DNA from: Morinoia aosen
Taxonomy: Eukaryota; Arthropoda; Malacostraca; Amphipoda; Talitridae
Assembly (NCBI GenBank): GCA_030386875.1
Contig: CM059575.1
Span: 45,228,859 to 45,292,858, forward strand
DNA: 64,000 bases
Reading direction: 5' to 3'
Of this stretch, positions 10,299-20,289 are shown one piece after another. Within the stretch, counting starts at the first letter, position 1. Each line of letters begins with the position of its first letter. Both the position numbers and the translations under genes were made by a program. A model generated the notes under the pieces. It saw only the letters and a list, made by a program, of their open reading frames with translations, made no database searches and had not been told where the DNA came from.

Positions 10299-11264
10299 TT
10301 GCCTTGCCGTAGGTCGGAGGTGGGTAAGGCAGGGACTGCGTCATCGAGAGATGATGCAGAGTCGCCTGGGGCGGCTAGTGGTGCGTCTGGGACAGCCACC
10401 ACGGTTGATCTTAGGCAACTGGCCAGCATCCTGATGCAGACTAAGGGGCCTATTATTGACCGATTGGGGAGAGCTCTCCCCAAGTTCAGCGGCGACGGCA
10501 CAGTGGATGTATCGGAGTGGCTGGATGACCTTGAGTGCAGGTGCAAGGTCGAACAGGTTGGACCTGAGGAGGTCGTAGACTTCCTGCTCGAGGGCAATGC
10601 TGCTCGGGTGTTCCACGCCCTTAGGGTGTCGGAGGGCTCCCAGTGGGAGGTAGTGAAGGCGACACTGCTGGCGCAGTACGGCATGTCGCGGCAGGAGGCC
10701 TACAGGCGCTTCACGGACCGTCAGCTTCAGGCTGGCGAGGCCGTGGACGTCTATGTGGACGACCTGCAGCGCCTAGGCGCTCGGTTGAGGGCAGGGCTGG
10801 AGGACTTGATCTTCCGGGTCAAGTTCCTTGAGGGCCTGCCTCAGGCCATCCGTAAGTGGGCAGTGATGCTCCCGGAGGTTTACACCTCCAGCTTCGACGA
10901 GTTGCTGTCGAAGGTGCGTGACAGGGTGTCCGCACAGCGTGCTGCTGATGGCCTTACTTATGCGAGTAAGGCCAAGGCAGCCGCAGCTTCTTCCGGGAAG
11001 AAGCCTGGGCTTGTATGCCCAAGGTGTACAGGACCTCACCGGGCGAGGGACTGTACCCAGACTCGCCGCAAGGCGAAGGCAGTGCCTCCTTCGAACAGCA
11101 GGAAAGAAAGCTTATGCTTTCGCTGCTCGAAGCCCGGGCACTTTGCTCGGGACTGCCCAGAGCCCACAGCTGCCGCTGGTGGCGCTGATCGCGGTTCGGG
11201 TTTCCGCGGGGAGGAAGTGGAAAGGGGCACCGCTTCCTCCGGCGTGGAAACCATGGAAGTCTAG
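10299..11264 (+). CDS. gag: Gag of the hairpin-rich LTR element
   Basis: The open frame enters from the end of the LTR and has no ATG before 10434 (MQTKGPIIDRLG), so either translation starts there or the original start codon is lost. The body resembles a Ty3/gypsy capsid (LPKFSGDGTVDVSEWLDDLE, then a helical region to about residue 200). Two zinc knuckles follow: a degenerate CPRCTGPHRARDC and a canonical CFRCSKPGHFARDC. It ends at the TAG at 11262-11264. Pol is in the -1 frame from here, the common gypsy arrangement, but I could not identify a convincing slippery heptamer. Confidence 0.85.
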   Translation: MPCRRSEVGKAGTASSRDDAESPGAASGASGTATTVDLRQLASILMQTKGPIIDRLGRALPKFSGDGTVDVSEWLDDLECRCKVEQVGPEEVVDFLLEGNAARVFHALRVSEGSQWEVVKATLLAQYGMSRQEAYRRFTDRQLQAGEAVDVYVDDLQRLGARLRAGLEDLIFRVKFLEGLPQAIRKWAVMLPEVYTSSFDELLSKVRDRVSAQRAADGLTYASKAKAAAASSGKKPGLVCPRCTGPHRARDCTQTRRKAKAVPPSNSRKESLCFRCSKPGHFARDCPEPTAAAGGADRGSGFRGEEVERGTASSGVETMEV

Positions 11265-11293
11265 GTACTTCCACTAGTCTCTCTACGAGAGGC

Positions 11294-11683
11294 TTGGCTG
11301 TCAGGGACAGTGCGCTGTTGGCTGTCCTTAGCCAACAGCGTCCTGGGGACGTTGTCGTGACTGGCGCTCATGCGCCTGTCACGGGTAAGCAGGGCTTACC
11401 CATGGCAGCTGGTAGGCTTACTTCGAGTAGCATGCCAGTTGTCAAGGCCATTGTGAATGGCCATTCTGCCTTGTGTCTGGTTGATACCGGCAGCGGGTGC
11501 ACGATGGTGTCCACCCGGGTGGTGGAGGGACTGTCGGGCCGCAAGGCCCGACATTTTGTGACGGCTGATGGCAGAACTTCCTCTAAGGGGAAGGAATGTC
11601 AGGCAGTCGTGCAGTTGCATGGGCACTCTTTTAGAGTGCCAGCAATTGCAATTGAAGGGCTGGAGAATCTTGGCGTTGACTGA
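11294..11683 (+). pseudogene. pol: Aspartic protease region of pol (first segment)
   Basis: The frame is open from about 11258 in the -1 register relative to gag. The protease motif CLVDTGSGCTMVS lies in the middle. The segment ends with a TGA at 11681-11683, after which the same frame continues with LLGDDVIDHMGG. This is therefore an in-frame stop inside the protease-RT linker, probably a point mutation. At least six perfect hairpins with stems of 7 bp or more, or 10 bp around one mismatch, lie inside this coding stretch. Confidence 0.82.
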
Positions 11684-11686
11684 CTC

Positions 11687-13903
11687 TTGGGTGACGATGT
11701 AATCGATCACATGGGAGGAGTCATTGTCAAAAGAGGACCCAACTCTCGGTACCAGGTTGAGTGGGGTCAACCCACTTCTGCAAGGTGCTGTGGTAGTGCT
11801 CCCATGAAGGGAGGTCGTGAGGTTGTTCCTGGGGTTAACTCACTTACGATTAGTGATCACGACTTTGAAGCCACGTTTTCTAACCGTCACTGGACCGTTA
11901 GTTGGCGTTGGTCGGCCGGCGAGCCGACGCAGCTTCAAACTGGTGTTGGCGAGTACAAGTGTACGCGCGTGCCAGGCGTACATGAGAGGTATGCTGAGGA
12001 GATCCAGAGTTGGATCTCTAAAGGTTGGCTGGTGAAGTGGAACGGCCCGGTAAAAGGGGTCATACCACTTTTGGCGGTTGTCCAGCCTACCAAAGACAAG
12101 GTGAGACCGGTAATGGATTACCGTGAATTTAACTTGTTCATTGAGTCTCACACTGGTGATGAGCAAACCGCTGTGTGTGCCGATAAAGTGCGCAAATGGA
12201 GGCAGTTTGAAGGGGAGCTTAAGGTCGTTGACCTTAAGTCTGCCTATCTTCAAATTCGTGTCTCTTTTGACTTGTGGCAGTATCAAGTCGTGAGGTATAA
12301 TGGTGTGCATTATGCCTTGACTCGCCTCGGGGGTGGCTTGTAATGTGCGCCCAGGATTATGACGATGGTCTTGGGCAAGGTTCTTTCGATGGACGATAAG
12401 ATTAATCGTGCCACGGATCGTTATTTGGACGATATAATGGTCCAAGAGTCCATTGTGAGTGCTTCTCATGTGAGAAAGCACCTGCAGTTGTATGGGCTCG
12501 AATCTAAAGAACCGGTGAGTTTCGATGGAGGTCGAGTACTCGGGATAGCCTTAAAGAGGTCTCCCACTGGACATCTATTGATGTCAAGAGGAAGTGTGTT
12601 GTCTTCTTTCATTTCAGAGACGTCTGAGATGACGAAGAGAGAGCTGTTCTCTCTGTGTGGCCGCCTTGTAGTTCATTATCCTGTAGCTGGGTGGTTACGA
12701 CCTCACTGTAGCATTTTGAAGCGACTGGGGTCAGACGGGCCATGGGGCAAGCCTGTCAGTCACAGTGTCCTGAAGCTAGCTAAAGAGCTGGCTTCGCGAG
12801 CACTGGCTGATGACCCTGTAAAGGGTCGTTGGCATGTCAATCCTGATGGTAATTTTACCGTCTGGACTGACGCCAGTTCACTGGCAATGGGTGTGGTCGT
12901 CCAGGTGGATGATCGCATCGTGGAGGATGCTACCTGGCTGCGGAAGCAGACAGATCATCTCCACATTAATGTCTCAGAGCTTGAGGCTGTGGGACGCGGA
13001 ATCAATCTGGCTATTATGTGGGGCTTCAAGACCTTCACTATAGCCACTGATTCCAATACAGTATTATCCTGGTTGGATAACACTGTCGGTGATCACAGTC
13101 GTGTGCGCACCAAAGGAGCAGCGCAGATGCTCATCAAGCGTCGCTTGATGGTGATCAAGCAGATCATCAATGAGTATCAGCTGTCAGGTGCGTTTCGATT
13201 CGCTCCCACGGTCGAGAACAAAGCTGATCAGCTCACTCGTGTGACTAAGAGCTGGCTTAGTTATCACACGGCTGACGAGCCGGACTCTGTCTTGGCTGCG
13301 TCAGGGGTGGCTTCTGCAGAAGAAGGGACGCCAGAGAGCGCCATTTGGAAGGCTCATTTGCCTCACCATTTGGACATTGATCGTACCTCTTATTTGGTCA
13401 AGCAGTGCAGGCCGGGCCTTACTCGAGACCAAGTGAAACGTACGATTGCAGGGTGTGAGGAGTGTCTTCGCATTGATCCTGCAAGACGGGTGGAGAACCT
13501 TGTCGAACACGGCAATTTAGCCGTCGAGAGTGACTGGCATCGTGTAGCTGCGGATATGACGCACTATAACGGTGTTCAGTTTCTCTCTCTCGTCGATTGC
13601 GGACCATCCAGGTTTGCAATTTGGCGAAGGCTGTCGAACGAGTTGGCAGCCAGTGTAGTCGCTCATCTCCAGCAGGTGGTGATTGAGCAAGGACCTTTTG
13701 TGGAGCTATTGTTGGACAATTCTGCCACATTTAGGTCGGCAACTGTCACTCAGTTTGCCAACGAATGGGGTATCTCTCTGCGTTTCAGAGCCGCTTATGC
13801 CCCGAGTGGTAATGGAATCGTAGAGAGAAATCATTGCACAATAAAGAGGATTGCTCCGCGGGGGGGATCACCCCCGAGGTGGCGACATTTTGGTACAATG
13901 TAA
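11687..13903 (+). pseudogene. pol: RT, RNase H and integrase of the hairpin-rich element
   Basis: The frame resumes after the TGA. The N-terminal RT has VRPVMDYREFN and VVDLKSAYLQI and is broken by a TAA at 12341-12343, with the same frame continuing at CAPRIMTMVLG. The catalytic YLDDIMV lies near 12423. RNase H follows (FTVWTDASSLAMGVVV, about 12860), then an integrase with a zinc-domain half (GCEECLRID) and catalytic-core motifs (DNSATFRS, GNGIVERNH). The frame is lost at a run of seven G at about 13859-13865. Two stops plus a homopolymer frameshift make this copy non-coding. Confidence 0.85.
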
Positions 13904-14421
13904 CGCCACGGCACGGAGTCGATAGCAACTCAGTGCCTTGTCGTAAGTTATTTGCCTATCCTTGGAGGATGCCTTACGACAACGGCTTAAGTAAGGCCGG
14001 AGATGACGGCAAAAACGTGCATTTTGCCGTCTGTGACAGGGTGTGGGTGAAACCCGCAGTGCCCTCTTGCACCAAGCAGTGGACTCCTGGGCGAGTCACT
14101 ACTGTTCGATCAAGGCACGTTGTGTGCATTGATGGCATGCCTAGGCCTGTCAGCGACATAAGGAAACGTCGCGGCTCTGACTCTGAGGACGTGTACGATG
14201 CATGTGACTCAGACGACGATGGGCCCCATGGTACTCCTGTTGAGCCTCTTCAGGTTAGTGTTGAGGAAGCTCCGGAAACGCAACTTGAAACTGCCAACGA
14301 CACGGGAGAGCCCGTCGTTGACGCAGGTGACGAGGTTGTCACGGAGTATGGTAATGAGATGCCAGGGCGACCCGTTCGGGAGCGGCGTCCTCCCCAATGG
14401 TTGGGTGATTACGTCACCTGA
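13834..14421 (+). pseudogene. pol: Integrase C-terminal part after a frameshift
   Basis: The reading moves by one base at the G tract near 13860 and continues with GGITPEVATFWYN, a conserved-looking integrase tail, then an SH3-like stretch (VCDRVWVKPAV … WTPGRVTTV) and an acidic C-terminus ending RPVRERRPPQWLGDYVT. The tail resembles the C-terminal region of other gypsy integrases. The stop at 14419-14421 overlaps a perfect 16-base palindrome (14421-14436). Confidence 0.75.
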
Positions 14422-14444
14422 GTTCCTCGAGGAACTGAGGGGGA

Positions 14445-15080
14445 TGTGGTGTATTGCTACACCAGACATCTATTCCTACGCGCGGCCAATCACTGGGCGG
14501 CACCCGTCGGCGGGTTACTTGTGTACACATCGTATTTTGTGTTCACGGACGCTTTGGTGTTCCAATGTGTTTATTCTGTTTAGAATTACACATGACACGT
14601 TTTTTAAGTTGTAAGCTGCTCCGTTTGAGTGGCAGGAGATATTTTGTGGGATCTACTTCCTGACGTGTGGAGCGTCGGTCTGTGCGCCGGCCTTGGGATT
14701 ATTGCATCTGTTGCTGGCGAGTGCGGTTGTGCGTATTTGAGCTTCCGGGTTCGCTCTTGAAGTATCCTTGCGAGATACTTGTGTTGTGTTTTCTTTTTTT
14801 TGCTGAGACACAAGCAGGTAGGACCTGCAGGCGTGTTGTGTGCCTGTGTATCTGAGTGTTGTTCAGACACACCACACTAGCTTGGAGCTAGTGTGTGCTT
14901 CCTTTCTGCCGTGAAGTGTGTTCGTTTCACGGCAGCGTGTGTTCACACTGGGTGTGTCCTCTGACACACGAGCTCAGGTGTGTGTCTGGTGTCGGCTGCA
15001 GGGGAGGTTTGGAGGCCGATCCGAGCTCTGGGAGCTCGGCTTTGAGACCTTGGGTCTCGGGATTTGCACCTCTCACAACA
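14445..15080 (+). repeat. 3' LTR of the hairpin-rich element
   Basis: This is preceded by the purine-rich ggaactgaggggga. It begins TGTGGTG and ends CTCACAACA. The first bases form a hairpin (GGTGTA ttgc TACACC, 14448-14463). It repeats the full stem-loop series of the 5' LTR with few differences. Confidence 0.85.
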
Positions 15081-16759
15081 GTTTATGACTGGAATGTCTG
15101 AGATCTTTATTCCAATTTCTTGGAATTGCCTGTGCAAGATTGCTGTTACTGGAAGTGGCCGGCATTGGATAGAGTGAAAGTTAAAGGGATAGTAAGTACA
15201 CATTTCCTTTAGGACCGGATGGTTGTTGTTGGTAAGAACCCTGGTGCCATATTTTGCTAGCAGCAACTGCCTACGAAACCTCAGGGGGGCAGGTCTTCTT
15301 CTGCTTCCAGCTGAAGAACCGGGGTGCATCTCAGGGCCCCCAGCATCATTCTTGCTCCGGCGTATTGGATGCGATCAAGGATTTTAAGGGTGGAGTCTAC
15401 CACCGAATGAAAGAGAAAAGAGCAATAATCTAACTTGCTGAGTATGAGAGAAGAGTATAATGATCTGAGAGTGAGGAAGTCTGCGCCCCATTTGTTTGCT
15501 GCTACTATTTGGAGGAGGCGTAAGTCCTTCTTACAGCGGTTTTGCAAGTCCTTGATGTGGTTTTTGAAGGAGAGTTTGCTGTCCAGTGTCATGCTCAGGA
15601 TTTTGTATGCTGAGAAATATTCTATTGGGTCTTCATTTATTTTCAATTTTTGAGGGGAGAGTTTTCTTTTTGTGGTAAATATCATGCTTTTTGATTTTGC
15701 AGGAGATAGGGTAAGCCCCCATTTGTTGGCCCATGCTGCTATGGAGTTTAAGGCTTTTTGAAGCACTTTGATAGCCTCATCAATGTTATGGTTTGCAACC
15801 CACAGTGCACAGTCATCTGCATATATTGAATATTGAACCTGTTCTGAGCAGCTTTCAAAGATATCATTTATGAAAATGAGGAAAAGGGTGGGGCTTAGAA
15901 CTGACCCCTGTGGTACTCCTCTTGTTATGGGGAAGGGTGAAGAAAGGGAACCACCGTTTTTAACCTGTATTCGTCTATAAGATAGGAAGCCCTTTACAAA
16001 GAGGAACATTTTCCCCCTATTCCCTTAGATACTAGTTTATTCAATTCAGAAGAAGGGTATGATTAACGGAATCGAAGGCTAGGGAAATATCTAAGAAGAC
16101 AGAGACTACACTGTCATCCTGCATAAGAGCTGAGCGTATGTGTGATTCCAATCTGGAGAGACAGTCCGAAGTTGAGAACTTGGGGCGAAATCCACTTTGG
16201 TTTCTATTTAGAAAATGGGAGTCTTCTAGCAATTGTAATAGTCTATGTACTAAAATTCTTTCCATGGTTTTGCATTGGACGCTGGTGAGAGCTATTGGCC
16301 TATATGATGATGCTAATGATGCTGGCTTTCCGTGTTTAGGGATTGGGAGGATGTGAGCGTGTCCCCATTGTCGAGGAAGGCCGTGGGTGTAGACAAAGTT
16401 GAAGAATTTCAGTAATTTTAATAGCTGGGGCTCAGGTAAGTTGGTTAAGAATGGCAAAATTATATCATCAGGACCTGGGGAAGAGGCTCGCATTTTTTTA
16501 GTGCGTCCTTTAGTTCGGAGATAGTTATACTTTGATTGTACCAAATCTTGTTATTTCTGTCTTCTTGAGAGGTGTCGCTAGAGAGCCCTACAGGTAAATT
16601 AGAAATACCCCTGTTTGCAAATTCGTAAGCTAGAGTGTTTGCTACTTGGATCTCAGAAGTAAGAAGAACGCCCTTTTCCAACAGTGAGATGGGCACCGGC
16701 CTGGGGGTGGACTTCAGACTCCTCACCTTCCTCCACACTGTTTGAGAGTCAGAACCCAC
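15081..16759 (-). pseudogene. Reverse transcriptase of an I-group LINE, broken
   Basis: Minus-strand pieces read in order: VWRKVRSLKS (16759), then the RT fingers and palm (SYRPIALTSVQCKTMER, NQSGFRP, VFLDISLAFDSVNH, 16544-16041), then GVPQGSVLSPTLFLIFIND and the catalytic YADD, ending near 15281 with a frameshifted continuation to 15081. Frame breaks lie near 16470, 16020 and 15290. The coding direction is cut at 15081 by the 3' LTR of the inserted element, and the RNase H part continues at 9657. The enzyme would copy the LINE RNA at nicked target DNA. Confidence 0.88.
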
Positions 16760-16858
16760 AGAAATGGAAGAGACAAATCCTCTCCAGCCTGTTTGGCGGG
16801 CTTTGAGGATGGTATACCTCAGAAAAGCTGGTTTTTGCTTGTGGTCAATCTATAATTT

Positions 16859-17797
16859 TTAATTTCCCGAGTTCCTTCTATATTTGGAGAGAGCGGTTCT
16901 TTTGTTTTTAAGAGCACTTGAGCATTCTCTGCTCCACCACCAATGGGTCTCTTTTCTTTGTTTGTCTCCCCCTGAAGTTGGCACAGTCTCTGCTGCAGCT
17001 GCCTTCAGTCTGCCTTCAATGGCACTACAGGCCTCTGTTGGGGACAAAAATTGAGATGGCAGTGATACTATTGAGCTGTATTGGTCCCAATTTGCTTTCT
17101 TAGGAATCCATCTTTTATGTTTCGGGATGGGATTTGTTTGCTGTTCCACCTCTATTTCTATTGGGAAATGGTCACTGTGGTAGTGATCTGCATGTACCTT
17201 CCACTTTAGCTTTGGGGCAAATTTACTTGATGTGATGGAGAGGTCAATGTGAGTGTAGGTGCCATTTGAGCTTAGGTATGTTGGGTCTCCTGTATTTAGG
17301 ACTGCCAGCTGATTTTCCTCCAGCCACTCAGCAATGATGTGTCCCCTTCGGTCTGAGTAGGTAGATCCCCAGGACTGATGGTGAGCATTGGCATCCATGC
17401 ACAGGATATAGGGATTTTGCAGGTTGTGAATGATGTCCTTCAGTTTTTTAGCTAGATTTTCTACATCTAGAGCCAGAGGTAAATAGATACAACACACTAT
17501 TAGATAGCTGTCTCTGAAAGCATATTTGTCTGCACATGCTTCCAGAGACGTGTGCAGCTCTATGATGATCCTTGGGACTTGTTCAAAGGAAAAAATTGCT
17601 GTACCTCCCCCGCTGCCACAAGGTCTATCAGATCTAGCTGACGCTGTCCGTTTGCCTAAGGTAAGAGGGGAAGAAGGAGGCACCCTTGTTTCCTGGAGGC
17701 ACATAATAGATGGGGAGAGTTCCTCTACTGCTAACTGGAGAAAAGGACGGTTTTTGTTAAAACTTCGGATATTCCATTGAATAATTTTGCAATTCAT
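16859..17797 (-). CDS. AP endonuclease domain, start of LINE ORF2
   Basis: The frame starts at an ATG at 17797 and reads MNCKIIQWNIRS, then LQETRVP, YLPLALDVENL, MDANAHHQSWGS and the terminal THIDLSITSS and HSDHFPIE motifs. These are the Asn, Glu, Asp, Asn and Asp-His signatures of an apurinic-type endonuclease that nicks target DNA for priming. It ends at a stop at 16859 after a basic stretch, so the linker to RT is broken. The domain length (about 230 residues) is normal for I/Jockey elements. Confidence 0.9.
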   Translation of the reverse strand: MNCKIIQWNIRSFNKNRPFLQLAVEELSPSIMCLQETRVPPSSPLTLGKRTASARSDRPCGSGGGTAIFSFEQVPRIIIELHTSLEACADKYAFRDSYLIVCCIYLPLALDVENLAKKLKDIIHNLQNPYILCMDANAHHQSWGSTYSDRRGHIIAEWLEENQLAVLNTGDPTYLSSNGTYTHIDLSITSSKFAPKLKWKVHADHYHSDHFPIEIEVEQQTNPIPKHKRWIPKKANWDQYSSIVSLPSQFLSPTEACSAIEGRLKAAAAETVPTSGGDKQRKETHWWWSRECSSALKNKRTALSKYRRNSGN

Positions 17798-18441
17798 TGT
17801 GAGGAGAGAGAGGTGTAGCCCAACTGAAAGAGGAGAGTTGAGACCGTGGAATCCACCTGCAGGAGGGAACCTATTTCTACAATGGATTCTATTTTTTCAC
17901 TTAGAGATGTGGAGAGGAGAAGTTTGATGATCAGCGGAATGAGAGATAAAATCCATGTAGAGATTTCAGACGGAGAGGAGAGTAGAGTTTGTTGTTTTGT
18001 TGTTTGTTTTTTATATGGGGGTGTTTCCGTTTATTCCTGTGTTGGAGAATTTGGGATTGGGCAAGGGGTCAGTGAGGGAAGGGGAGGCAGAGTAGGATCA
18101 AAATCTTCATTCATGGTAGTTTGAGAGAAAGCAGAGTTGTCTTTATGGTGCGTTGATGATATTTGCCCTGGAGTCATACACATGGATGAATAAGAGCTTC
18201 CTACCATTTCCTGTTAGGAGAGCGGGGCGTTCACATTACCATCCATCTCACCATTTGTGGCTGGTTTCCTCTTATGAGCTTGAGGTTGAGGCTTTGGGAG
18301 TGGGGGAAAATCATAGGTTGTTTGACTAAGTTGATAAGAGGAAGCTAAATTTTTCCCGGAATTAACTGTTGGTTGTGATTGCATGTGATCAGAGTGAGAC
18401 TTTTCTATTTGATTTCTTGCTGCTATAAATGATACATTTTG
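17798..18441 (-). other. ORF1 C-terminal tail and inter-ORF spacer of the LINE
   Basis: From 18441 to about 18200 the ORF1 frame continues on the minus strand past its stop (QPTVNSGKNLASSYQLSQ, then DFPPLPKPQPQAHKRKPATN) and meets a further stop. No frame is convincing from there to the ORF2 ATG. Confidence 0.5.
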
Positions 18442-19590
18442 TTACACTGAGATTTGGCAGATCTGTAATTCCTTGGTGTATACGGGGCAGTTTTTGGATA
18501 ATGCATCGTGCTGACCACTGCAGTTAATGCATCTTCCTGGTTCTTTGCAGACCAGACCACTGTGTCCGTTTTGGCCACATCGGCTACAGCGTTGTGCGCT
18601 GTGACAAAAAGCTGAACCGTGGCCCCAGCGGCAGCAGCTATAGCAGCGGAGTGGGTTAGGAATGTATGGCTCTATCTTACAACGACTGTATCCTATTTTC
18701 AGGAAGGGAGGTCTAGTTAGTCCAAAAAAGGTAACTACAAAGAGAGGGACATGGGAACGTTCAGGATCTTCGTAGAGTTTCCTAATGGCAATCACTCCCT
18801 GCTCCTTTAGGCATTCCAGCAGTTCCCCCATGGGTTCCCCATTTAGCTCTGGAGCATACAGTTTTCCTTGCACTGATTGAGAATTTAGAGCAATGGATAC
18901 CTGTGTGGAATTTTCATTTGATGGATCAACTCGAATTTTTTTAGCAGAGAGCAGTGAGAGCAGCTAACTTCGAGACTTGCAGGTAATAAATAGAGCTCCT
19001 GATTTTAGGTGCTGCACCTCCTCCACCTCACCCCACATCAGATCAATAGCCTTGGCTAGCTTGAAAGGGTTTATTTGAGAGAGTTTCCTGTTTGGATCTA
19101 GGCATTTAATGTGTGCTGTCTTGGTGGAGTTTGGGATATTTTCCAGGAAGGCCGGGTCAGACAAGTTCATATGGGCAGAATGAGGTTCTTGGGTATTCCT
19201 TTTGTTTTGTCCCGTCTGATCTTGCGTTGAGCCCCTTGGTGCACTCTCCTGATTTTCTACCTGGTTTAAACAAGTTTCTTCTGTTTCTGATAGTATACCT
19301 GGTGGTGAAGAGTCTATTGAGATTAAGCTATCGTTGCTATCTTCCCTATTGCTGGGTTGAATTTTTGCATCATTTGTTAGTCCTCTTTTTGATGAGGAAC
19401 TCGGTGGAGGAGAAGTATGCTTTCGCTTCTGTTCAAACTTCGATGAAACTGGGGCCGAGTCAGGTATCTCCAAGTGAGGTTGAGCCTTGCCTCCTTCCTT
19501 TTTGTGGAGACTGCTAGGAGCCGATTGGCTATTTGATTTTGCTGGCCGAGAGGCTGACGACCCTCCCGGCTTTTTTACACCTTTGCTCAT
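18442..19590 (-). pseudogene. ORF1 (gag-like) of the I-group LINE
   Basis: The frame starts at an ATG at 19590 (MSKGVKKPGG), with a charged, serine-rich N-terminus. A TAG at 18964-18966 interrupts, and the frame then continues unchanged through an RNA-binding-like segment into three CCHC-type knuckles (CYSCCRWGHGSAFC, CSRCGQNGHSGLVC, CINCSGQHDALSKNC), the classic I/Jockey ORF1 arrangement. A TAA at 18442-18444 ends it early, and the same frame then carries a proline-rich tail to about 18200. The product binds the element RNA. Confidence 0.85.
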
Positions 19591-20116
19591 TTATCTCAAT
19601 CAACTATTTCCTTTTATTATAGAAATAAGTATGCAGAAGGTTTGAATATTTATCTGTCGATCACTTTTTTTGCACTTTTAGACGCCCGTCACCACACAAG
19701 CGATAGCTCAGCACCGTTCTCACAATCCGCCTTTCACCAATTCTGACACAGTAATCCCAAAAATCAGTCAGTGTCTCAGTGTGTATGCGCTTTTGAGCAA
19801 GCCGCAGCGGACGGTCGACGATTCTTTCCAAATAAAATTTAATTCGTTATAACTCACGGTAATCTGAATTTCTGAGCGCGAAACTGAATAGCTGTAGTTT
19901 GATTTTAATTTTAAAACGCTTAAATGTTCACTTGATCGTTACTAAATCTAAATAAAATTGTTTTGCATCAATGGAACATAGAAAACTTTTTATAGATGAA
20001 AAACATTTAATTTCCAATAGAGTAAAACATGGGATGTCGATACATTGGTTTTTCAACACCTTAACATTAACGTTCTTAACAGATAATAACACATTCGTAT
20101 CGTAATACCCGTGTAA
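19591..20116 (-). other. 5' untranslated part of the LINE and flank
   Basis: This is probably the LINE promoter and leader near ORF1. The exact 5' end of the element could not be set: no target duplication can be paired because the 3' end is lost. No coding frame is seen from 19700 to 20116. Confidence 0.35.
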
Positions 20117-20289
20117 AGCTCATTTTACACTAGCAGTGTGGAGCGACGGTGTGGAGCGACAGTGAACTTGCAATAGCTCCGCCCACGAGAGGATTGAGCA
20201 TCAGTGCACACCGACTTGCTTTTACATTGCCGCTCAATACAACGCTCCTTCCCGAGAGACAGCAATCGTCACGCAGGAAAGTAAAACTG
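20117..20289 (+). repeat. Possible left end of a PIF/Harbinger-like transposon
   Basis: This starts gctcattttacactagcagt and contains gtgtggagcgacgg and agctccgcccacgag. The same words occur inverted at 24880-25046 (gcggagctta, gagcgacggtgtggagcg, aatgtaaaaaggg). I infer these are the two terminal regions of one DNA transposon, or of two members of a family. Similarity is patchy and no target duplication is certain. Confidence 0.35.

Larger units (their letters stand above)
9658..15080 (+). mobile_element. Ty3/gypsy-type LTR retrotransposon rich in hairpins
   Basis: A 5.4-kb element with LTRs of about 625-636 bp, a gag frame, and a pol frame shifted by -1 and broken in three places. It lies inside the minus-strand I-group LINE. 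No target duplication is visible: the right flank begins gttta, but the left flank does not match and the first ~9 bases of the 5' LTR look replaced. This suggests a small deletion at the left junction. LTR, gag and early pol are unusually full of perfect inverted repeats (see findings). The gypsy lineage is not resolved. Confidence 0.87.
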
